NCBI GenBank assembly: GCA_937925895.1
Contig: CALANC010000163.1
Coordinates: 1-5,389, forward strand
Origin: an uncultured Desulfobacterales bacterium
GTDB lineage: Bacteria > Desulfobacterota > Desulfobacteria > Desulfobacterales > UBA11574
Direction: 5' to 3'
DNA length: 5,389 bases
Part shown: one piece after another, positions 1-5,088 of the stretch
Layout of the letters: every line of letters starts with the position of its first letter
How positions within the stretch are numbered: position 1 is the first letter of the stretch
Made by a program: the position numbers and the translations under genes
The notes under the pieces: model-generated
Database searches by the model: none
What the model was told of the DNA's origin: nothing
Seen by the model: only the letters and a program-made list of their open reading frames with translations

Positions 1-446
1 ATGTTGAAGCAACGACGGATGACGTTTTATTTACGAGCATCTCACCTACGCCTGAGTCCGAAAAAGTATTCGGTTTAGGCGTAATCAACCCCCGTTTATC
101 TGAACTGATTTCTAATCTGTCAGATGAAGAGATACAAGAGCTCATCGAAGAGTTGGAAAAACGGCAGGAATCAAAATTCCACGAAAAGAGGGAACATCAA
201 AGAAAGCCGACATTGATTTATGTCGACTGTTCAGGAAAAAACTATACCTTTACCGATTTTATCCAAAATATAAGTTCCGGCGGCATTTATATTGAAACTC
301 AAATTCCCTTACACGTTGATCACGAACTCTCGATGACGTTTACGCTTCCGGGCACTGGAGACCCTCTAAAAATTACGGGTAGAGTTGTAAGAACAGATCC
401 GAACGGGATCGCTGTTCGATTTGATGATCCGCTACCCCACCTCTAA
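1..446 (+). CDS. PilZ-domain protein, probable c-di-GMP receptor (5' end outside window)
   Basis: The frame is open from base 3 to the TAA at 444-446 (147 codons in view), so the gene is cut by the left edge. A TTG at 153 could act as a start but has no Shine-Dalgarno sequence, and the upstream codons read as sensible protein, so I treat it as internal. The C-terminal ~90 residues carry both c-di-GMP-binding signatures of PilZ: RxxxR (REHQR, bases 189-203) and NxSxxG (NISSGG, bases 267-284), followed by alternating hydrophobic beta-strand residues ending in a typical GRVVRT strand. Family knowledge: PilZ domains bind c-di-GMP and regulate motility, polysaccharide production or transcription. 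The specific target is not visible here. Just upstream of PilZ lies an acidic helix (LSDEEIQELIEEL) that resembles a segment of the next gene's product. No signal peptide or membrane segment is visible, so it is probably cytoplasmic. Confidence 0.88.
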   Translation, partial: VEATTDDVLFTSISPTPESEKVFGLGVINPRLSELISNLSDEEIQELIEELEKRQESKFHEKREHQRKPTLIYVDCSGKNYTFTDFIQNISSGGIYIETQIPLHVDHELSMTFTLPGTGDPLKITGRVVRTDPNGIAVRFDDPLPHL

Positions 447-456
447 CAATTAGATA

Positions 457-478
457 AAAAAAGTAAGAAAACTTTTTT
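457..478 (+). terminator. Weak A/T hairpin, possible terminator after the PilZ gene
   Basis: Bases 457-464 and 471-478 form a perfect 8-bp inverted repeat (AAAAAAGT / ACTTTTTT) around a 6-base loop, and its right arm is itself a T-run. Only one pair is G-C, so the stem is weak and the T-run is part of the stem. It may attenuate or end transcription between the PilZ gene and the gene at 524, but it could be only an A/T tract. Confidence 0.3.
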
Positions 479-510
479 AATCGACAAGAAACCCAAATAT
501 GGTCAAGAAA

Positions 511-518
511 AAGGAGGA
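511..518 (+). promoter_or_regulatory. Strong ribosome binding site for the PA2779-family gene
   Basis: AAGGAGGA lies 5 bases before the ATG at 524. It is a near-perfect Shine-Dalgarno sequence and fixes that start. Confidence 0.85.
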
Positions 519-523
519 ATCAG

Positions 524-934
524 ATGAATTCGTTACGGCAGAAGAGAAAGTCCATCGCAATTTTAGTTGTTGTAGCTCTCGGCACCTTCAGCGTTATTTC
601 GGCACCAATCCATGCGGCAATGGTAAACACGGCTGAAATTCTAAAACAAACCCAAAATAGTCCCGGAAAAAACCGCATAAATGTGTTCATAGATCGTTCT
701 GATGTGCGCAACCAATTGGCAGCCTGGGGAGTGAGCGTCGAAGAAGCAAAGGCAATGGTTGATCGCCTCTCCGACCGAGAAATTGAGGAACTCGCAGCAC
801 GTCTTGATCAATTGCCGGCCGGCGGTAGCGACTTTGGTGTCGTAATAGGAACATTGCTGGTTATTTTCTTGGTTTTACTGGTAACCGATATTCTGGGTTA
901 CACAGAAATTTTTCCCTTTATAAAACGGAAATAA
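524..934 (+). CDS. PA2779-family (DUF6627-like) small membrane protein
   Basis: A 136-residue protein. Residues 1-32 form a signal peptide (basic RQKRK start, hydrophobic core 11-27, likely cleavage near HAA at 30-32). The middle contains the family pattern RSDVRNQLAAWGV, then a helix with LSDREIEEL (residues 82-90), then LPAGG (97-101). A single membrane helix follows at about 105-123, and the protein ends in TDILGYTEIFPF, a typical close for this family. The fold therefore has a small extracytoplasmic region held by a C-terminal anchor. The family is named after Pseudomonas PA2779 and its biochemical role is unknown. In pseudomonads it is found beside a C39-type peptidase/TPR protein (PA2778). 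Here the next gene encodes a TPR lipoprotein in which I see no peptidase domain. The start is set by a strong Shine-Dalgarno sequence. Confidence 0.85.
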   Translation: MNSLRQKRKSIAILVVVALGTFSVISAPIHAAMVNTAEILKQTQNSPGKNRINVFIDRSDVRNQLAAWGVSVEEAKAMVDRLSDREIEELAARLDQLPAGGSDFGVVIGTLLVIFLVLLVTDILGYTEIFPFIKRK

Positions 935-1119
935 TTTTTGCAGATAGATGAATACCTGAAAATGGAAATTAATTTCACAATAATATAACCTTTTTACCAC
1001 AACGCAGCACATTTTTTTCCAAGTTCTCTTTTCATTCACGAATACTTATCAGCTATTTAGCTAGAAATAACAGATAGTTATAAACTGTTGCCTGTTATGG
1101 GTATGGTTTTTGCTAAAAA
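935..1119. other. AT-rich intergenic gap
   Basis: This 185-base gap has no convincing ORF and no strong terminator. It contains an imperfect inverted repeat around 1050-1069 (left arm CTATTTAG, right arm CTAGAAATA with one bulged base). Near its right end, bases 1099-1115 resemble a sigma-54 promoter. No good sigma-70 pair was found. Confidence 0.5.
1099..1115 (+). promoter_or_regulatory. Possible sigma-54-type -24/-12 promoter
   Basis: GG at 1100-1101 and GC at 1112-1113 are separated by exactly 10 bases, and the -12 side reads TTTGCTA, close to the sigma-54 consensus. The -24 side (GGGTATG against TGGCACG) is only partly matched. Transcription would start around 1125, after the ATG at 1120, so this promoter would imply translation from the ATG at 1138. 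Weak candidate. Confidence 0.22.
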
Positions 1120-2142
1120 ATGTTACCGAATAGGCAAATGAGAGCATTTTTGCAAGGTCTCAAAGTAAAAAGATTGTCTTTCAGATCGTTGGCATTCATG
1201 TTCTTCGTGGTTTACCTGTTGGTCGGTTGTTACATCAGACAACAGGTAAGGGGCCATTATTATCTTGATTCAAAGAAACACAAACAAGGTATTTCATATT
1301 TTAAGGAGGAAATTCGGAACCACCCTGACGACCCGAGTATAAACTATTTTCTGGGGAGACTTTACCTGGCCGAAAAAGAATCCAAGGAAGGGCTTCGCCA
1401 TCTCAAGCGTTCAGTCCAACTAAATCCAGGAAAAGCCGATTACCATTTTTGGCTGGGCGTGGCCTACTCGGCGAACAAAATGCCGGCTTTGGAACGAAAA
1501 AGTTATTTAAAAGCGATTTCATTAAACAAGAAACATTATCAGGCGTTAACGTATTTAGGGCATATTCAGTTCGAAAACCAAAACTTGAAAGCGGCACTCG
1601 ACATTTATTCAGAAGCATTAGCCATACGAAATGACATCCCGCAGGCACTGTACAACCGTGCCCTGGTTCTAAAACGTTTGAGAAGGACGCCCGAAGAGAA
1701 GATTGCCTGGAAAAAATATCTCGCCCTTTATTCTTTGGGGAACTATTCACTGAGCGCTGTGAATCACCTCAACGAACTTGGAGATTTCGAATACCAAAAT
1801 CACCGAATCGGTAATAACATGATCATGTTAAAAGAAATACAATTCGAACCGTTTTCCGCTAAAATTACCAACAGTTCAATCCCTTGGTTAGACCGTCTCG
1901 GGAGAGCTTTTACAAACAAGAAAAAACATTTTCTTCACATTGTGGCCTATCAAAAAAATAACATCAAACTTGCGGAAGCAAAGGCAAAAAACATAAAGCG
2001 CTATCTGAGGAGAAAGTTCCCCGATATTCATTCAAAGCTGATAAAAGTGAGCTGGTTAGGCGTATCAAAAACAATCAGGGTAGGCAATAAACCCTATTCC
2101 CTTGGGCAAACCGTAAATTTTTTTACCGAAAGGGAGGAATAA
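1120..2142 (+). CDS. TPR-repeat lipoprotein with degenerate OmpA-like C-terminal domain
   Basis: A 340-residue protein. A basic N-terminus and hydrophobic stretch (24-36) end in the lipobox LVGC (Cys37), indicating a lipoprotein. Residues about 45-207 form roughly five tetratricopeptide repeats (45-71, 72-105, 106-139, 140-173, 174-207), with typical pairs such as YFLGRLYL/LKRSVQLNP and YLGHIQF/YSEALAI. Residues about 232-337 resemble an OmpA-type domain: a beta strand (IQFEPFSAKI), a helix, then HIVAY followed by LAEAKAKNIKRYL, the position of the usual LSxxRAxxVxxYL helix. The usual peptidoglycan-contacting Asp is not seen and the Arg position appears to be Lys, so binding may be lost. TPRs suggest a scaffold for an envelope complex. 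The start is uncertain: neither the ATG at 1120 nor that at 1138 has a good Shine-Dalgarno sequence, and both keep the signal peptide. It is tightly coupled to the following gene. Confidence 0.8.
   Translation: MLPNRQMRAFLQGLKVKRLSFRSLAFMFFVVYLLVGCYIRQQVRGHYYLDSKKHKQGISYFKEEIRNHPDDPSINYFLGRLYLAEKESKEGLRHLKRSVQLNPGKADYHFWLGVAYSANKMPALERKSYLKAISLNKKHYQALTYLGHIQFENQNLKAALDIYSEALAIRNDIPQALYNRALVLKRLRRTPEEKIAWKKYLALYSLGNYSLSAVNHLNELGDFEYQNHRIGNNMIMLKEIQFEPFSAKITNSSIPWLDRLGRAFTNKKKHFLHIVAYQKNNIKLAEAKAKNIKRYLRRKFPDIHSKLIKVSWLGVSKTIRVGNKPYSLGQTVNFFTEREE
2132..2138 (+). promoter_or_regulatory. Ribosome binding site inside the end of the TPR gene
   Basis: GGGAGGA lies 6 bases before the ATG at 2145 and overlaps the last codons of the TPR gene. 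This fixes the start and implies translational coupling of the two genes. Confidence 0.8.
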
Positions 2143-2144
2143 CA

Positions 2145-2678
2145 ATGAAACAACCCAAACTGCCGACTTTTAAATTCCTGTTCGCGCTGGTTTTTGCTGC
2201 GATTTTGGCTGTTGCCACGATACCGGGGCCGGTGTCGGCCGATGAGAATACCTCCGAAGACGCGAACAGTCACTTCACCAGTCATGCCCAGGTCCAGCGC
2301 GCTGAAAATCTGGCCAAAATTAATGCTGAAAATACGTTGGCACGCAAAGATTATCCAACTGATGAAGCATATGGAGAAGCCTTGGCAAACGCAACTGACA
2401 CAACTGTCGATGAAATTAGAGACATGCGCGAGAAAGGAATGGGATGGGGACAAATTGCCCACGAATTGGGCATTCATCCCGGCGCTTTGGGCCTCGGACA
2501 TTACAAGGATAAAACAGAGGAAATGAAAGGGATTACCTCCCGCAGTATGAAGAACGATTTCTCCAGAGGTCATGGAGCCAAATCCGACGGCAAAGGTCCT
2601 GGCCATGGCTCGTCTTCCGGGCATCCCGGCAAAGGGCTTGGAAAAGGAAAATCCGGTAAAGCCAGCGGTAAAAAATAG
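2145..2678 (+). CDS. Secreted protein with GWGQIAHELG motif and Gly/Lys/Ser/His-rich tail, function unknown
   Basis: A 177-residue protein. Residues 1-32 are a clear Sec signal peptide (basic start, hydrophobic 11-26, cleavage after VSA at 30-32). The mature protein has a polar, mainly helical region (about 45-90) and a conserved-looking segment at 90-119, IRDMREKGMGWGQIAHELG followed by IHPGALGLGHY. From about 140 to the end it is low-complexity: Gly, Lys, Ser and His with repeated GHG/GKG units, strongly basic and probably disordered. The central motif resembles one I recall from other exported hypothetical proteins of proteobacteria, but I can assign no reaction. The basic, His-containing tail could bind metal or polyanions such as peptidoglycan, DNA or phosphate polymers; this is only inference. 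It starts 2 bases after the TPR lipoprotein gene, so the two products probably work together in the envelope. Confidence 0.8.
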   Translation: MKQPKLPTFKFLFALVFAAILAVATIPGPVSADENTSEDANSHFTSHAQVQRAENLAKINAENTLARKDYPTDEAYGEALANATDTTVDEIRDMREKGMGWGQIAHELGIHPGALGLGHYKDKTEEMKGITSRSMKNDFSRGHGAKSDGKGPGHGSSSGHPGKGLGKGKSGKASGKK

Positions 2679-2742
2679 CCGGGAGTATCGGTTTCTTGGT
2701 GGTGCCAAAGATATCACAATGCGATATGTAGACTCTTTCCTG

Positions 2743-2771
2743 TTGACAACTACGACAATGTAGCATATCTC
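2743..2771 (+). promoter_or_regulatory. Possible sigma-70 promoter for the radical SAM operon
   Basis: A perfect -35 hexamer TTGACA (2743-2748) is followed after 17 bases by TATCTC (2766-2771), which matches only 3 of 6 positions of the -10 consensus. The -35 lies inside the small palindrome GTTGACAAC. The position, about 140 bases before the operon, is reasonable and would place the inverted repeats in the untranslated leader. Confidence 0.28.
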
Positions 2772-2836
2772 TGACATTAATTTAATCAGGAATATGAACA
2801 CACCATCCATAAAAATAAATGTTTGCCTGGTTAAAA

Positions 2837-2875
2837 GAGACCTTTGGGCAAAAGAGGACGTTTTTCAAAGGTCTC
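2837..2875. repeat. Perfect 10-bp inverted repeat (leader stem-loop or operator)
   Basis: GAGACCTTTG (2837-2846) is exactly complementary to CAAAGGTCTC (2866-2875), with 19 bases between. An inner AAAA (2850-2853) and the T-run at 2861-2865 could extend the hairpin. No T-run follows on the plus strand. On the minus strand the stem is followed by TTTT, so a weak reverse terminator is possible. It sits 36 bases before the radical SAM start, suiting an mRNA leader structure or protein-binding site. Confidence 0.6.
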
Positions 2876-2883
2876 GTAAAGAC

Positions 2884-2896
2884 ATCTCTGTGAGAT
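2884..2896. repeat. Small hairpin before the radical SAM start
   Basis: ATCTC (2884-2888) and GAGAT (2892-2896) are complementary around a 3-base loop, ending 14 bases before the ATG at 2911. It covers the only GAG-like Shine-Dalgarno remnant nearby, so it could lower translation initiation; this is inference. Confidence 0.4.
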
Positions 2897-2910
2897 AACA
2901 GCTAGCGTTG

Positions 2911-4089
2911 ATGAAAAAACTAAGCAGACGTCAATTTCTATACTGCAGTGCAGGTCTTCTAGGTACCCCAATATCTGCCGGAGCGTTCTGGCCCTTTGCA
3001 ACGGATAGTGTAGCATCGGGGCCGACTGACATCCGCGGCAGAGTGTTCAAAGGAGACGCTCCAAAAAAACTATGGAAATGGTCCCGCGAGGGGTTTTCAT
3101 ATAAAAAGTTAAACAACAACAAAGTGGTATGCAGTATATGTCCCAACCGTTGCCTGCTGACTCCCGGTGACCGGAGCGTTTGCCGTTCCAAAGTCAATAT
3201 GAACGGAACATTATACAGTTTGGCTTATGGAAACCCTTGCAGCGTAAATGTCGATCCCATTGAAAAAAAGCCTCTTTTTCATTTCAAACCACGTTCAAAA
3301 ACCTTTTCCATAGCTACCGCCGGTTGCAATTTTCGCTGTCTGAATTGTCAAAACTGGGAAATCTCTCAGGCCAAACCTGAAGAGGTTCGCAATTATGAGC
3401 TTTTTCCTGATGATGTCGTGGAAGCAACACAGCAGATCGGGGCGCCATCCATTGCTTATACCTATTCCGAACCCATCACTTTTTTTGAATACATGTTCGA
3501 GACCGCACGCCTTGCTAACGAAAATGGTATACATAATTTACTCATTTCAAATGGCTATATCAATAGAAAACCCCTGTTGGAACTGTGCCAGTTTCTGGAT
3601 GCCGCCAACATCAACATAAAATCCCTCAGTGATACCATTTACCGGAAACTGAACGGCGGAAGACTAAAACCGGTCCTCGACACCTTCCAAACGTTGCATG
3701 AACAAGGAATTCATTTTGAAATGACCAATCTTGTGGTCCCGGGATATACCGATGACGAAAACATGATTAAAGAGATATGCCAATGGATCATTTCGAATCT
3801 TGGCCCCAATTATCCTCTTCATTTTTTGAGGTTTTTTCCAAAATACAAGCTTGACCGTTTGCCTTCCACCCCGCTGTCCACCCTGATCAAATTCCGCAAA
3901 ATTGCCATGAGTGAGGGTATCCGCTACGCCTATGTCGGCAACGTTTCCTATCCGGAAGGAAATAATACCTATTGTCATAAATGCAAAAAGCTTCTGGTCG
4001 AACGAACCGGATATTTCATCCCAACTTACAACATGGTTGGGAATCAATGTAAATATTGCCAAACGATTATTCCTGGACAATGGACATAG
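2911..4089 (+). CDS. amrS: AmmeMemoRadiSam-family (AmrS-like) radical SAM enzyme with Tat signal
   Basis: A 392-residue protein from ATG 2911; an adjacent TTG at 2908 is less likely. Residues 5-10, SRRQFL, form a complete twin-arginine motif, followed by a hydrophobic stretch and an AGA cleavage site near 23-25, so export to the periplasm as a folded protein is predicted. Next come a Cys cluster (C74, C77, C81, C91) and the segment DPIEKKPLFHF, both hallmarks of the AmrS family. The radical SAM motif CxxxCxxC is at C139, C143, C146 (GCNFRCLNCQNW) and the SAM-site segment YTYSEP at about 184-189. A zinc-ribbon-like end has C355, C358, C380, C383 and PGQW. Family members bind a 4Fe-4S cluster and SAM to generate a 5'-deoxyadenosyl radical; the substrate is unknown. 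It is about 40 residues longer than usual because of the signal region. The usual DxK reads NIK (235-237). AMMECR1 and Memo partners are not in the window. It leads a rhodanese-MauE operon. Confidence 0.88.
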   Translation: MKKLSRRQFLYCSAGLLGTPISAGAFWPFATDSVASGPTDIRGRVFKGDAPKKLWKWSREGFSYKKLNNNKVVCSICPNRCLLTPGDRSVCRSKVNMNGTLYSLAYGNPCSVNVDPIEKKPLFHFKPRSKTFSIATAGCNFRCLNCQNWEISQAKPEEVRNYELFPDDVVEATQQIGAPSIAYTYSEPITFFEYMFETARLANENGIHNLLISNGYINRKPLLELCQFLDAANINIKSLSDTIYRKLNGGRLKPVLDTFQTLHEQGIHFEMTNLVVPGYTDDENMIKEICQWIISNLGPNYPLHFLRFFPKYKLDRLPSTPLSTLIKFRKIAMSEGIRYAYVGNVSYPEGNNTYCHKCKKLLVERTGYFIPTYNMVGNQCKYCQTIIPGQWT

Positions 4090-4138
4090 CACGAATCACT
4101 TCATAGAGAAATTTAGAGAATCACTAGAGATCCAACCT

Positions 4139-4627
4139 ATGCAATGGCGTAAAATTCTAAAACAAATGCTTTTTCTTTTCAGTATAGCAGTAATTTCTGC
4201 CTTCACTATAAACTTTTTTTCTCCTACAGGCATCGCCCTTGTGGGCCGGTGGGATGAAACACCGGGCGGTGTAACCACCAACAACGACACGCTTACCGAC
4301 GTATATGAAATTGAACATCCTGAAATCGCGAAGCAAATCTACGATAGCGGCAAAGCTGTTTTTGTAGATTCCCGGTCATATGATACCTATCAGGACGGTC
4401 ACATAAAAGGGGCGGTATCCATGCCTGCCGGGCAATATGATGGGCTCATCCAAGCCTTTGGAGAGAAATATCCAACCGACACATTCATCATTGCTTATTG
4501 CTCCGGCAGAACCTGTAACGACAGCCACAAGCTGGCCCAACTGTTACTGAATTATGGATATATGAATGTCGGCGTCTTTATCGATGGTTATCCCGGCTGG
4601 AAAGTGGAGGGCTATCCGATTGAATAA
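4139..4627 (+). CDS. Membrane-anchored rhodanese-like sulfurtransferase
   Basis: A 162-residue protein from ATG 4139. The frame is open back to 3911 inside the radical SAM gene, but 4139 is the only good start after that gene ends; GAGA about 8 bases upstream is a modest Shine-Dalgarno sequence. A basic N-terminus (QWRKILK) and a hydrophobic helix (about 10-28) anchor it, placing the domain in the periplasm. The rhodanese domain spans about 52-162: DVYEIEHPEIA, FVDSRSYDTYQDGHIKGAV with the usual D-R and GHIxGA elements, the active-site loop YCSGRTCNDS (catalytic Cys121, second Cys126), and the closing FIDGYPGW...GYP. Rhodaneses carry sulfane sulfur as a cysteine persulfide and pass it to acceptors or thiols. 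The second Cys of the loop could support disulfide/persulfide exchange. It lies 49 bases after the radical SAM gene and overlaps the next gene by 8 bases. Donor and acceptor are unknown. Confidence 0.87.
   Translation: MQWRKILKQMLFLFSIAVISAFTINFFSPTGIALVGRWDETPGGVTTNNDTLTDVYEIEHPEIAKQIYDSGKAVFVDSRSYDTYQDGHIKGAVSMPAGQYDGLIQAFGEKYPTDTFIIAYCSGRTCNDSHKLAQLLLNYGYMNVGVFIDGYPGWKVEGYPIE
4606..4610 (+). promoter_or_regulatory. Ribosome binding site deciding a TTG start
   Basis: GGAGG at 4606-4610, inside the end of the rhodanese gene, is 9 bases before the TTG at 4620. It selects that TTG over the earlier in-frame ATG at 4566 and over the GTG at 4632, which would lie 21 bases away. Confidence 0.7.
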
Positions 4628-5081
4628 CCAAGTGAAATATCTTTTCAATAACAGCTGGCTGGAAATAGCATGTCGCTGGACCCTCGGGACAACGTTTATC
4701 TATGCCAGTTATTATAAAATTTTATCTCCCGCAGATTTTGCCAACGTTGTCTACGGGTACAATCTTTTCCCGACTTTCTCAATAAACCTAATCGCTATTA
4801 TTCTACCCTACGTGGAGCTGATTTCAGGCATATCCCTGTTCCTCGGCGTCTATCCCCGTTCTGCAGCTTTGATAATAAATGGTCTGCTTGTGGCCTTTAT
4901 CGTTGTTTTGACAATTAATCTCGTCAGGGGTCATGAATTCGACTGTGGATGTTTCTCACCACATGAGACAGGACATGTATCTTCCCCCACGCGGATGGTA
5001 GTAAGAGACGTGATATATTTGATTCTGGGACTCCAGGTTTTTTTGTTCAGCGGCCAGAGAAAATTATGTATAGTCCCTTAA
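4620..5081 (+). CDS. MauE/DoxX-family four-helix membrane protein with CxC motif
   Basis: A 153-residue protein starting with TTG at 4620, chosen for the GGAGG 9 bases upstream; it overlaps the rhodanese stop by 8 bases. Four hydrophobic helices lie at about 12-32, 51-75, 83-103 and 127-145. The pattern RGHEFDCGCF (Cys109 and Cys111), between helices 3 and 4, matches the DCGCF element of MauE-like proteins. With the N-terminus inside, this loop faces the periplasm. Family knowledge: MauE is needed for methylamine dehydrogenase maturation, probably in disulfide handling, and DoxX relatives are linked to thiosulfate/quinone or thiol redox. The quinone-linked step is not shown here. Together with the preceding rhodanese it suggests thiol or persulfide redox exchange across the membrane, perhaps serving the exported radical SAM enzyme; this is inference. 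A DoxX assignment is equally acceptable. Confidence 0.82.
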   Translation: MNNQVKYLFNNSWLEIACRWTLGTTFIYASYYKILSPADFANVVYGYNLFPTFSINLIAIILPYVELISGISLFLGVYPRSAALIINGLLVAFIVVLTINLVRGHEFDCGCFSPHETGHVSSPTRMVVRDVIYLILGLQVFLFSGQRKLCIVP

Positions 5082-5088
5082 TCTGAGC

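Larger units (their letters stand above)
2679..2910. other. Intergenic region before the radical SAM operon
   Basis: This 232-base gap separates two same-strand gene groups. It contains a promoter-like TTGACA (2743-2748), a perfect 10-bp inverted repeat (2837-2875) and a 5-bp hairpin (2884-2896). No standard terminator with a T-run on the plus strand was found after the gene ending at 2678. Confidence 0.6.

Noticed and set aside
153..446. PilZ gene starting at the TTG at 153
   Set aside because: No Shine-Dalgarno sequence, and the frame stays open to the left edge with protein-like codons, so the gene most likely begins outside the window.
1097..1141. 14-residue leader ORF whose TGA overlaps the ATG at 1138
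   Set aside because: No Shine-Dalgarno sequence before the ATG at 1097, and the overlap may be chance in an AT-rich gap.
2412..2480. GWGQIAHELGIHPGAL read as a DNA-binding helix-turn-helix
   Set aside because: The spacing is vaguely similar, but the protein has a clear Sec signal peptide and should be outside the cytoplasm.
2693..2711. TTGG/CCAA hairpin after the secreted protein gene as a terminator
   Set aside because: The stem is only 4 bp and has no T-run after it.
2094..2810. Minus-strand open frame of 238 codons opposite the secreted protein gene
   Set aside because: It is the antisense shadow of the gene at 2145-2678, whose signal peptide and strong Shine-Dalgarno sequence are convincing; the minus frame shows no recognisable domain.
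3911..4138. Upstream extension of the rhodanese frame into the radical SAM gene
   Set aside because: The extension overlaps well-conserved radical SAM C-terminal sequence and would bury the N-terminal membrane anchor; the ATG at 4139 gives a normal anchored protein.
5027..5077. GGGACT/AGTCCC inverted repeat as a terminator between the convergent genes
   Set aside because: Six bp arms are separated by 39 bases with no following T-run, and the repeat lies inside coding sequence; likely chance.
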